Positions 1 through 5,973 of a stretch of DNA of 9,629 bases are shown here, piece by piece (positions within the stretch are counted from its first letter, which is position 1; each line of letters opens with the position of its first letter). The notes beneath the pieces were generated by a model that saw nothing but the letters and a program-made list of their open reading frames with translations, was not told the origin of the DNA and did no database searches. The position numbers and the translations under genes are program-made. The stretch is from an uncultured Candidatus Altimarinota bacterium (lineage in GTDB: Bacteria > Patescibacteriota > Gracilibacteria > UBA4473): NCBI GenBank assembly GCA_938021445.1, contig CALIGR010000153.1, positions 1 through 9,629 of the forward strand, read 5' to 3'.

Positions 1-160
1 ACCGAGAAGCTTGATGAGTTTTGTTGAACTTCTCATTAAAGTGTAAACCTTCTGGTCGCCCGCATCTGTCTGATTTCTAATCTACCTCGGTAGACAGGGA
101 AGTCAGTCAGATGCCGGGAAAACAAGTTGGTTGCGTTCGAAGTGAAAGAGAGTTTATCTC
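1..160 (+). ncRNA. Structured RNA (small RNA or riboswitch-like leader), 5' end possibly outside window
   Basis: No protein is evident here. The plus strand can fold into a short hairpin (GAGAAG 4-9 with CTTCTC 29-34) and a long one in which 59-75 pairs with 101-118: CCC/GGG, GCATCTG/CAGATGC, one T-T mismatch, then CTGATT/AGTCAG, with a single bulged C at 115. Its tip carries TCTAC/GTAGA around a CTCG tetraloop. An intrinsic terminator follows at once, so the stretch is either the 3' part of a small RNA or an attenuating leader of the membrane gene at 226. Short blocks around 43-72 (GTGTAAAC, GGTCGCCCGC, CTGT) and 97-115 (GGGAAGTCAG, GATGCC) recall conserved cobalamin-riboswitch segments. However, the long hairpin does not match that fold and other boxes are missing, so I do not name it. 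tmRNA, RNase P and SRP signatures are absent. Confidence 0.42.
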
Positions 161-191
161 AAAAAGATCCTGCGCTTACGCGGGATTTTTT
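161..191 (+). terminator. Intrinsic terminator
   Basis: The stem ATCCTGCG (167-174) pairs with CGCGGGAT (179-186) around the loop CTTA, with one T-G wobble, and runs straight into six T (186-191). The A-run at 161-165 lets it extend and makes it potentially bidirectional. It lies 35 nt upstream of the ATG at 226, so it either ends the RNA at 1-160 or acts as an attenuator for the membrane gene. Confidence 0.8.
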
Positions 192-225
192 GTATATAAA
201 GTTAAACCGGACTAGTATCAGGGAT

Positions 226-636
226 ATGAAAACGAATCGGAAAAGCTTCATGGCCGTCTTCCTTCACTTTTTTTTGGGTATTTTAAGTCTGATTAACTTA
301 TGGTTATCGCTTGCTGTGTTAGCGAGTGTTTCTGGGCTTTGTGATATTAATGGCGCGAATGGAACAGCGAGTAACTGCAAGATCCCAATTGCAGGGCTTT
401 ATGAAACGGGCTTTGGACTTATGACGATTTTTTCATTTATGCTATTTTTTCCTCTATTGGTTTTAGGGATAGCGTCTTTTCGGATTATGAAATTTTGGGA
501 TAAAAAAAGAACAAATCCAGATTTAACCGTAAGACGATCTTATCTTTATCAGGGACTTTATTATTCACAGCTTTTTTCAGTTTTGGCGCTGGCAGGGACC
601 GTCTTGGTCTTCTTGGTGTGGGTTTTCTTTTTTTAA
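226..636 (+). CDS. Small membrane protein of unknown function
   Basis: This 136-residue protein matches no family I recognise. It has three hydrophobic segments, at about residues 9-36, 62-88 and 113-136, and ends in a hydrophobic run with no cytoplasmic tail. A loop with two cysteines (C39 and C51), Asn and Gly lies between the first two segments and could be disulfide-bonded if it faces outside. A basic patch (KKR, RR at about 93-104) separates segments 2 and 3. I start it at the ATG at 226 because an upstream TTG-started extension would run through the intrinsic terminator at 161-191; the ATG at 250 is an alternative. No clear Shine-Dalgarno sequence precedes it. Its TAA stop lies inside the left copy of the direct repeat that ends rnhB, so it probably once ended tail-to-tail with rnhB. 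Confidence 0.7.
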   Translation: MKTNRKSFMAVFLHFFLGILSLINLWLSLAVLASVSGLCDINGANGTASNCKIPIAGLYETGFGLMTIFSFMLFFPLLVLGIASFRIMKFWDKKRTNPDLTVRRSYLYQGLYYSQLFSVLALAGTVLVFLVWVFFF

Positions 637-655
637 AACAACTGGCCCTGGTTTA
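633..655. repeat. Left copy of 23-bp imperfect direct repeat (rnhB-tail remnant)
   Basis: This copy matches 1289-1311 at 21 of 23 positions: both begin TTAAAACAAC and end CCCTGGTTTA, differing at the 11th and 13th bases. Read on the minus strand it encodes N-Q-G-Q-L-F-stop, against N-Q-G-R-L-F-stop at the true end of rnhB. It therefore looks like a diverged copy of the rnhB 3' end. Weaker similarity continues for roughly 10-15 more bases, but a TAG replaces the Trp codon there. It supplies the stop codon of the membrane gene. Confidence 0.75.
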
Positions 656-673
656 ACTATTTTTATTTTAAGT

Positions 674-716
674 TTGTCTCTTTTGATTATGTAATATATT
701 ATGTAGTAAATTACAT
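674..716 (+). promoter_or_regulatory. Promoter and operator-like palindromes of toxin-antitoxin operon
   Basis: A -35 TTGTCT (674-679) and a -10 TATTAT (697-702) are spaced 17 bp, placing the transcript start near 709 and giving a leader of about 16 nt. Overlapping it are a 7-bp inverted repeat, ATGTAAT (689-695) and ATTACAT (710-716), and a perfect 10-bp palindrome TAATATATTA (692-701). Phd/YefM antitoxins usually bind palindromes over their own promoter, so these are the expected autorepression sites. That role is inferred from position. Confidence 0.55.
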
Positions 717-724
717 CATTATTT

Positions 725-973
725 ATGTCATCAATTGTGCCTAAAGTTTACGGAGTTTCTTCTTTGCAGCGGAAATCACGCTCAATTTTAGATGAAGTTA
801 AATCCAGTGAAGATCCTGTTTTCCTGACGGAAAAAAATAAAGTTTCATATGTATTGATTACCGCAGATGCGTATGAAGCGATGAATAATGAGTCTTACTT
901 TTGGACCCAAGCACAAGCGAGTAGTTTGAGCTTTTGGGCACATGAGTCTAATGATGCCTATGATGAGCTATAA
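725..973 (+). CDS. Phd/YefM-family antitoxin
   Basis: This 82-residue protein has the Phd/YefM layout. Its N-terminal DNA-binding half (about residues 8-54) contains V-S-S-L-Q-R-K-S at 11-18, a V-x-x-S-E-D-P-V-F-L-T-E stretch at 25-36, and the typical V-S-Y-V-L-I-T-A-D-A-Y-E (40-51). The C-terminal part, rich in S, E, D and aromatic residues, would wrap the toxin. It likely neutralises the MazF-type RNase encoded next and represses the operon through the palindromes at 689-716. The ATG at 725 follows the promoter closely and no Shine-Dalgarno sequence is visible. The last residues overlap the toxin start, indicating translational coupling. Phd/YefM antitoxins more often pair with Doc or YoeB, so this is a mixed antitoxin-toxin pairing; such swaps are known. 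Confidence 0.85.
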   Translation: MSSIVPKVYGVSSLQRKSRSILDEVKSSEDPVFLTEKNKVSYVLITADAYEAMNNESYFWTQAQASSLSFWAHESNDAYDEL

Positions 974-1292
974 GAAAAATACAGTAGTTTTGATTCAGTT
1001 TCCATTTTCTGATTTTTCTGATGGTAAAAAACGCCCAGCGTTGATCTTATGTGATCAGCAAGATCGAGATGTAACTTGTGTTCCTATTTCGTCAAAATTT
1101 AGTACGGGTAGAGAAGACCTAAAAGTGAGTAACGCTAATTGTGAGGGTTTTCAGTTTCCTATTGATTCATATGTGAGAGTGCATAAACCAATGACTATTG
1201 AAGATAAACTTATCGTAAAAAAATTAGGAAATTTTAAGACTCAGTTTTTTGAGACAATAAAAATATCTTGTGCTGACTACGTTCGGGCTTAA
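963..1292 (+). CDS. MazF/PemK-family endoribonuclease toxin
   Basis: This is a 109-residue MazF/PemK-like protein, probably cutting RNA at specific sites when freed from its antitoxin. The family pattern is clear: V-V-L-I-Q-F-P-F-S-D at 8-17, K-R-P-A-L-I-L at 23-29 with the catalytic-type Arg24, V-P-I-S-S-K at 40-45 with the Ser/Thr position, and a C-terminal V-R-V-H-K-P...K-L-G-N-F-K region (71-92). Several in-frame ATGs exist (942, 951, 954, 960, 963). I chose 963, or equally 960, because the conserved beta strand begins just after it and the overlap with the antitoxin stop is then only 11-14 nt. The TAA stop overlaps the convergent rnhB stop by 4 nt (TTAA, 1289-1292). Confidence 0.88.
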   Translation: MSYKKNTVVLIQFPFSDFSDGKKRPALILCDQQDRDVTCVPISSKFSTGREDLKVSNANCEGFQFPIDSYVRVHKPMTIEDKLIVKKLGNFKTQFFETIKISCADYVRA

Positions 1293-1311
1293 AACAACCG
1301 TCCCTGGTTTA
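1289..1311. repeat. Right copy of 23-bp imperfect direct repeat (3' end of rnhB)
   Basis: This is the functional partner of 633-655, exactly 656 bp away. On the minus strand it encodes the last residues N-Q-G-R-L-F of RNase HII plus its TAA; on the plus strand its first TTAA supplies the toxin stop codon. Both repeat copies therefore give a plus-strand gene its stop at the same base of the repeat, as expected if a toxin-antitoxin cassette landed at the end of rnhB. Confidence 0.75.
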
Positions 1312-1867
1312 GCCAGGTTTTTAAAGGATCGTAGGTTTTTCGATGGACATCACAGTAGATCCCTTCGTCTAGTAGTTTGTAGTGAGGCTTAGTACCGTAG
1401 CCCTTATTTTCTAAAAAATTAAATGTAGGGTGCTTTTTATCAAGCTCGATCATCAGATCGTCTCGGGTTACTTTAGCGATAATAGAGGCGGCACTGATGC
1501 AGGGCTCAGTCTCATCGCCTCTCACTATGTCTTCTGATGAAATTTCAAAATTAAATTTATCTCGCCCATCTACCAGTAACTTTTCTGGTTTTTGTGTTAG
1601 TTTTGAGACGGCCATATTCATCGCTTTTTCAGTGGCTTTTTTAATCCCTATTTTATCTATTTCTTCAGCTTCAACTACGCCGATCCCGTAATCACAATGT
1701 TCTTTTATCCATAGGAAACACTCACGTCTTTGTGTGTCGGTGAGTTTTTTAGAATCTTGAATTAAGTCTAAAAATTTAGAACTATCGATTACAGCGGCTG
1801 CAACAACCGGCCCCGCGAGGGCGCCTCGTCCGGCTTCATCTACTCCAGCGGTTAGCAATTGAGTCAT
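1289..1867 (-). CDS. rnhB: Ribonuclease HII
   Basis: RNase HII removes RNA from RNA-DNA hybrids, including single ribonucleotides misincorporated into DNA and Okazaki primers. The 192-residue length is normal. The signature G-V-D-E-A-G-R-G is at residues 8-15, giving metal ligands D10 and E11. D100 (L-V-D-G) and D118 (R-G-D-E) complete the DEDD site with the 18-residue spacing seen in E. coli RNase HII. I-S-A-A-S-I-I-A-K-V-T-R-D at 124-136 and the G-Y-G-T-K-P-H motif at 156-162 are also typical. The ATG at 1867 is the natural start just before the first strand. Only 9 nt separate it from the stop of the membrane gene at 1877-2260, so the two are probably co-transcribed. It converges on the toxin gene with a 4-nt overlap. 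Confidence 0.97.
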   Translation of the reverse strand: MTQLLTAGVDEAGRGALAGPVVAAAVIDSSKFLDLIQDSKKLTDTQRRECFLWIKEHCDYGIGVVEAEEIDKIGIKKATEKAMNMAVSKLTQKPEKLLVDGRDKFNFEISSEDIVRGDETEPCISAASIIAKVTRDDLMIELDKKHPTFNFLENKGYGTKPHYKLLDEGIYCDVHRKTYDPLKTWLNQGRLF

Positions 1868-1876
1868 TAGTAATTC

Positions 1877-2260
1877 TTAAGTGGGCATGCCATTGTAGAA
1901 AGCGAGTGAGAGTAAAAGGTAGCCTCCCATCGCTAGATAGAAAAATCCAAGAGGGATAATTGATAGGCAGAAAACAGTTAAATCGAGGAGGTTTGGCTTA
2001 AGTGTTTTTTTATTCTTAGAACAAAACCATAAAGAAATGGTGAGCAGTATGTAAAAGTGAGCACTTCCAAAGTCGGTCCAAGCAAGAGATCCGAAAGATC
2101 TGTAAATAGATTTGAGTGCGACCTGGTTATTGCCTGGCAGTACTAAGTCTAATCCAGAACCGCTAAAGAGGAGTGGGACAAGGCCTAAGAAGAGGAGTAG
2201 AAGATTTATCGAGATTCGATAGTAAGGTTTTTTGTAGACGTTTAGTATTGATTCTTTCAT
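1877..2260 (-). CDS. Small multi-pass membrane protein of unknown function
   Basis: I do not recognise this 127-residue protein. It begins with a short polar and basic N-terminus and has hydrophobic segments at about 15-33, 66-80 and 91-122 (the last long enough for two passes). A lysine-rich linker (S-K-N-K-K-T-L-K, 81-88) marks a probable cytoplasmic loop, and residues 34-65 form a polar loop. The ATG at 2260 fits. It is the first gene of a minus-strand pair with rnhB, 9 nt apart, and shares a short upstream region (2261-2348) with the divergent M48 protease. A weak -10-like TATAAG is the only promoter hint on this strand. The link with rnhB need not be functional. Confidence 0.75.
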   Translation of the reverse strand: MKESILNVYKKPYYRISINLLLLFLGLVPLLFSGSGLDLVLPGNNQVALKSIYRSFGSLAWTDFGSAHFYILLTISLWFCSKNKKTLKPNLLDLTVFCLSIIPLGFFYLAMGGYLLLSLAFYNGMPT

Positions 2261-2314
2261 TTTACGGACATGGAGACTTATAAGTTGTTAGGCTGGTCAT
2301 AAGTGTGGAAAGTA

Positions 2315-2323
2315 TGATATAAT
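2315..2323 (+). promoter_or_regulatory. Extended -10 promoter of M48 protease gene
   Basis: TG-A-TATAAT at 2315-2323 is a perfect extended -10 element. No good -35 is seen, which is acceptable for extended -10 promoters. Transcription would start near 2330, giving a leader of about 19 nt to the ATG at 2349. That leader contains no Shine-Dalgarno sequence. Confidence 0.6.
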
Positions 2324-2348
2324 ATTCAGATATTTTCTACTTTTATAG

Positions 2349-4112
2349 ATGCGAATAGCTTTGTATTCACTGTTTACGTTGGGGCTTCTGTTTGGAATGT
2401 TATTTAGCCTTATCTTTGCGATAGGTTTTACGCAAGGCATGATTTCGGCTCCAGTGCTTATTACTGGGACTATTATCGTTAATTTATTGATTTGGCTATT
2501 TGGACCATTTGTAATGGAAATTACTCAGAAGTGGCTTTACAAAACTCGACAGGTTGGGCTAGATGAGCTTGGAGAGCTTTCTCCGGCTTCAAGACAAATC
2601 ATTGAACAGGTCTGCCAGAAGTATAGCTTTAAACTGCCAAGAATTTGGTTAATTGATGACTTTAACCCAACGGCTTATACGTATGGTTCGGGGCGTTATA
2701 ATGCTCGGTTAGTATTATCAAAAGGGATTTTTCACTACCTAGAAGAGTCAGAGGTAGCGGCGGTTGTGGCGCATGAACTCGGCCATATTAAGCGTTATGA
2801 TTTTATCGTTATGTCTATGGCCTCTACATTAGTACAGCTAATGTATCAGGTTTATATTATTTGCCGACGCCGAGGAGGCCGAGGAGGGAAGAAAGATCCA
2901 CGAGCGGCGATTGCGTTTGCGGCTTTTATTTTTCACTACGTTGGACAATATGTACTTCTTTTTCTCTCAAGAGTTAGAGAGTATGGAGCGGATGAGTTTG
3001 CGGCTCGAGAGACCGGAAATCCAAACGCACTGAGCACGGCACTTATTAAGATTGCTTATGGGATAAACCAACAGGTAGGGAAAGGCGACAAAAGTTTAGC
3101 AGAGAATGCAGGTGCCTTAAATATTTTTGATCACAAAGCCGCCAAAGGTCTTGGAAATGTTTATTCTGGAGCTCAGGAGGAAGATGATGACTTTGTACTT
3201 CCAAGTCTGCCGGACTTACAAAAAGTTATTCTTTTTGATAAGGTTTCTTATTGGGCCTGGTTGCTTGAATTTCAGTCGACTCACCCACTAACGGGAAAAC
3301 GAATAGCGCATCTAAACCAGCTTTGTGTAGAGCTTGGGCAGCCAGCGTTTATTGATTTAACGGCTTTAGACAGTACAGCACAAGAGGTAGATCAGGGACG
3401 ACTAAGAAAAGACTTTATGATCGATGTAATCATGCTTTATCTGGGTTGGATTTTACTTTTCGCAGGAGTTATTTCTGGAGCTTTAATGCAAAATTCAAGA
3501 TTGTTTGTGATTGGAGTCATCGGCTTCTTTACCGCTAAGATTTTTCTGATTATCTACAGATACCCGAGTTTAAGTGATCCAAAACATACAACGATTATGT
3601 CAGCTATGCAGGATCTTTATGTTTCTCCTGTCAGAGGGACGCCGATTCGTTTCGAAGGGAAAGTCATAGGCAAAGGGAATGCCGGATCTAAATTTAATGA
3701 AGATATAAAACTTCAGGACCCGAGCGGACAAATACTCTTAAACTATCAAGGACTGGTCCCATTTTTCAGTAACCTGATGATGGCGTTTCGGAAATTTAAA
3801 AAATTACTAGGGCAGCAATGTGCGACTCAAGGTTGGTTTTTTCGAGGTATATATCAATATGTGGATGTCGACCGTCTTATGCCTGAGAACTCAGAGATGA
3901 AGGTGATAAAGTCTTATCCGGTTTTCTGGCAATCGTGTTCGTTAGGTCTTATGAATATCGGTTTAATCGTGATTTTATTTACTCAAAATCATCAATTTGA
4001 AAGAATAAATTTAGATATCTGGGGGTCAGAGACTGAAACATCGGAGTCGGTCATATTCGACGATTTAGATTCTTTTGTTGAGGCAGAAGAAACGGCTTTA
4101 GTGTCAGAGTAG
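2349..4112 (+). CDS. M48 (HtpX-like) membrane zinc metalloprotease with C-terminal extension
   Basis: A 587-residue M48 protease, likely acting in membrane-protein quality control at the inner membrane. Two N-terminal membrane segments (about 4-27 and 33-56) precede the catalytic domain. The zinc site A-H-E-L-G-H is at 141-146 (H142, E143, H146), and the third ligand lies in S-R-V-R-E-Y-G-A-D-E-F at 207-217 (E211). S-T-H-P-L-T-G-K-R-I at 310-319 is the usual substrate-side motif. HtpX proteins are typically about 280-340 residues. Here some 240 more follow: two membrane segments (about 359-380 and 385-403), a beta-rich domain (about 420-515) with G-K-V-I-G-K-G and L-Q-D-P-S-G-Q-I-L-L, another membrane segment (about 526-546) and a strongly acidic tail. 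An insert at 244-285 interrupts the peptidase half. HtpX-like function is inferred; the extension's role is unknown. Confidence 0.9.
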   Translation: MRIALYSLFTLGLLFGMLFSLIFAIGFTQGMISAPVLITGTIIVNLLIWLFGPFVMEITQKWLYKTRQVGLDELGELSPASRQIIEQVCQKYSFKLPRIWLIDDFNPTAYTYGSGRYNARLVLSKGIFHYLEESEVAAVVAHELGHIKRYDFIVMSMASTLVQLMYQVYIICRRRGGRGGKKDPRAAIAFAAFIFHYVGQYVLLFLSRVREYGADEFAARETGNPNALSTALIKIAYGINQQVGKGDKSLAENAGALNIFDHKAAKGLGNVYSGAQEEDDDFVLPSLPDLQKVILFDKVSYWAWLLEFQSTHPLTGKRIAHLNQLCVELGQPAFIDLTALDSTAQEVDQGRLRKDFMIDVIMLYLGWILLFAGVISGALMQNSRLFVIGVIGFFTAKIFLIIYRYPSLSDPKHTTIMSAMQDLYVSPVRGTPIRFEGKVIGKGNAGSKFNEDIKLQDPSGQILLNYQGLVPFFSNLMMAFRKFKKLLGQQCATQGWFFRGIYQYVDVDRLMPENSEMKVIKSYPVFWQSCSLGLMNIGLIVILFTQNHQFERINLDIWGSETETSESVIFDDLDSFVEAEETALVSE

Positions 4113-4132
4113 TTTATTCTCCTGTCTTTTTG

Positions 4133-4141
4133 TGCTATAAT
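4133..4141 (+). promoter_or_regulatory. Extended -10 promoter placing the start at the ATG (leaderless)
   Basis: TG-C-TATAAT at 4133-4141 is a perfect extended -10. The expected transcript start, about 7 nt beyond the hexamer, coincides with the A of the ATG at 4148. TTTATT at 4113-4118 could serve as a weak -35 at 17 bp. The gene would therefore be translated from a leaderless mRNA. Confidence 0.6.
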
Positions 4142-4147
4142 ATCCAA

Positions 4148-4450
4148 ATGGCATTCAGTGAAAATGCACGATATCTCGATTTAGGACTTGAAGATGAAAC
4201 GCTTCGGGCCGCAGAGACTATAGCTAAAAATGCTTGTGATGCACTGAAACAGTGTGAAACACAAGCTCAAGCGATAGATATTATATTGGAGATGAAAGCC
4301 AAAGCGACAGATCAAGGCGTTCCGTTAGAACAGATTAAAACAGCGGTTTTTGGTATTACTGGTGATGATATGGTTGATTTTTTTGGAAGGTCAGGAGGGC
4401 CCGGACAAATGATAATGGATATTGGAAATTTACTGGGCCCCTTGTGTTAG
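4148..4450 (+). CDS. Small acidic helical protein of unknown function
   Basis: A soluble 100-residue protein that I cannot assign to a family. It appears mostly helical up to about residue 70 (A-A-E-T-I-A-K-N-A-C-D-A-L-K and A-I-D-I-I-L-E-M-K-A-K-A stretches). A glycine-rich segment follows (F-G-R-S-G-G-P-G-Q, about 80-88), then a hydrophobic end G-N-L-L-G-P-L-C. Three cysteines (C29, C37 and the C-terminal residue C100) are present. An upstream TTG at 4130 is in frame, but that extension would be translated through the -10 box, so the ATG at 4148 is preferred. It has its own promoter between the protease and the flavin reductase genes and ends in TAG. Its own promoter and even composition suggest a real gene. 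Confidence 0.65.
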   Translation: MAFSENARYLDLGLEDETLRAAETIAKNACDALKQCETQAQAIDIILEMKAKATDQGVPLEQIKTAVFGITGDDMVDFFGRSGGPGQMIMDIGNLLGPLC

Positions 4451-4468
4451 TCGGAAGCGAAAGTAAAA

Positions 4469-4496
4469 ATGACAGCTAAATTTTTATAACTATGCT
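4469..4496 (+). promoter_or_regulatory. Promoter of flavin reductase gene
   Basis: A -35-like ATGACA (4469-4474, one mismatch to TTGACA) and a -10-like TATGCT (4491-4496) are separated by 16 bp. The start would fall at about 4503-4505, at or next to the ATG at 4505, again implying a nearly leaderless mRNA. The -10 is only a 4-of-6 match. Confidence 0.45.
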
Positions 4497-4504
4497 TTTT
4501 TGGC

Positions 4505-5896
4505 ATGAAAAACTATGACGTAATTATTATCGGATCGGGGGGAGGGACCAAGCTTCGGCCGGCCGCAGACTTAGGTAAGAAAGTCGCGATTATAGAAAAA
4601 GAAGGCTTGGGGGGAACTTGTCTGAATCGCGGTTGTATCCCCTCAAAAATGCTGATTTATCCAGCGGATTTAGTAACGCATGTGCGTGAAGATATTTCTA
4701 AGTATGAAATTAAAGCGGATACTAATTTCGAAGTCGATTTTGAGAAACTTGTGACTCGCGTCACGGAAGAAGTGACCAAAGACTCAGCAAGTATTGCTCC
4801 GGGTTATGAAAAGCATCCCAATATTGATCTTTATCGAGGGCATGCGAAGTTTGTAGAAAATAAAGTAATAGAGGTGAATGGGGAAAAACTAACCGCTGAG
4901 AAGATTTATATAGCGACGGGAACTCGTCCACAAATCCCAAATATTCAAGGGTTAGAGGGGACGCCTTATATGACGAGTCGTGAAGCGTTGAGACACACAA
5001 AGCTACCGAAAAAAATGATCGTTATTGGTGGCGGTTATATTGCGGTTGAGCTTGGTCATGTCTATGGAGCGCTCGGAACGGATGTACATTTCTTGGTGAG
5101 AAGCTCGATGATAAAAGCGGAAGATAAAGACATTAGATCTGCTTTTGAAGAAAATTTCTCTGAAAGATATAACGTCCATATGGGAACGAGCCCGACAAAA
5201 GTAGCGTATGAAAATGGAGCATTTCAAGTTACGGTCAAAAATAAAGAAGGAGAGGAAAGTGTAATGACAGCCGAAAGCCTTTTTGTGGCGACAGGAGTCG
5301 TTCCAAACTCAGATGACTTAGGTCTAGAGCACACTGATATTAAGACAGACGAACGTGGGTATATAAAAGCGAATGATTATTTAGAGACCTCAGTTTCAGG
5401 CGTTTATACTTTGGGAGACGTATTGGGGAATTATCTTTTTCGGCACAGTGTGAATTTTGAAGGAGAGTATTTACTCGGACAGCATCATTTCAATCTTCCT
5501 TCACAACCGATCCAGTATCCACCGGTGCCACATGCGATTTTTTCTTACCCACAGATTGCTGGAGTAGGAGTTACTGAGGACGAGCTTATTAAATCAGGAA
5601 AAGTAGCGGGGACGGACTACGTCACCAGTACCCATCACTATAAAAACTCGGGGATGGGGATGGCCATGCTCCCGGATGTTGGGTTTGTGAAACTCATTGC
5701 AGAGAAGTCTTCAAGAAAATTAATTGGCGCGCACATTATTGGGGAAAAATCATCAGATATTATCCATATGTTGATACTCGCTATCACTAAAAACTGTACA
5801 GCCGATGAGTTACTCGAGATGATCTATATTCATCCAGCGCTCAGTGAGGTGATTCGTAATGCCGTTCGGAAATTAGTCGTTGGACTGCAGGGGTAG
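4505..5896 (+). CDS. Pyridine nucleotide-disulfide oxidoreductase (dihydrolipoamide/mercuric/glutathione reductase superfamily)
   Basis: A 463-residue, full-length flavoprotein that passes electrons from a nicotinamide cofactor through FAD and a redox disulfide to a thiol substrate. The FAD motif I-I-I-G-S-G-G-G-T is at 7-15. The redox-active pair is C39 and C44 in G-G-T-C-L-N-R-G-C-I-P-S-K. A-T-G-T-R-P (137-142), the nucleotide fold G-G-G-Y-I-A-V-E (175-182), Y-T-L-G-D (301-305, FAD contact) and the catalytic H443...E448 at the dimer interface are all present. After the second beta strand of the nucleotide fold it has L-V-R-S-S (197-201) rather than an acidic residue, which suggests NADPH preference as in glutathione reductase. 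The first FAD motif has T where a third Gly is usual. No lipoyl-enzyme genes lie nearby, so the substrate is open; automated naming would probably say dihydrolipoyl dehydrogenase. Confidence 0.9.
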   Translation: MKNYDVIIIGSGGGTKLRPAADLGKKVAIIEKEGLGGTCLNRGCIPSKMLIYPADLVTHVREDISKYEIKADTNFEVDFEKLVTRVTEEVTKDSASIAPGYEKHPNIDLYRGHAKFVENKVIEVNGEKLTAEKIYIATGTRPQIPNIQGLEGTPYMTSREALRHTKLPKKMIVIGGGYIAVELGHVYGALGTDVHFLVRSSMIKAEDKDIRSAFEENFSERYNVHMGTSPTKVAYENGAFQVTVKNKEGEESVMTAESLFVATGVVPNSDDLGLEHTDIKTDERGYIKANDYLETSVSGVYTLGDVLGNYLFRHSVNFEGEYLLGQHHFNLPSQPIQYPPVPHAIFSYPQIAGVGVTEDELIKSGKVAGTDYVTSTHHYKNSGMGMAMLPDVGFVKLIAEKSSRKLIGAHIIGEKSSDIIHMLILAITKNCTADELLEMIYIHPALSEVIRNAVRKLVVGLQG

Positions 5897-5922
5897 TGTT
5901 TTTTCTGAAGCTTTACTGAATT

Positions 5923-5951
5923 TTGAAAGTAATTTTTATTTGAATCATAAT
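5923..5951 (+). promoter_or_regulatory. Promoter of solitary MazF-type toxin
   Basis: TTGAAA (5923-5928) and CATAAT (5946-5951) lie 17 bp apart, both 5-of-6 matches to consensus. Transcription would begin near 5958, 16 nt before the ATG at 5974. The toxin thus appears to have its own promoter, separate from the reductase gene. Confidence 0.6.
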
Positions 5952-5973
5952 CTTGTTTTTGCAGTATGAAATT

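Noticed and set aside
41..118. Full cobalamin riboswitch
   Set aside because: Several boxes look similar, but the best fold is a long simple hairpin and the usual upstream GGGAA element and multi-arm core are not seen. Kept only as a resemblance.
1497..1691. Plus-strand frame opposite rnhB
   Set aside because: It is antisense to conserved RNase HII residues, so it is a shadow frame.
4761..5227. Two minus-strand open frames inside the flavin reductase gene
   Set aside because: They lie fully within a gene with intact catalytic motifs and have no promoter or recognisable motif.
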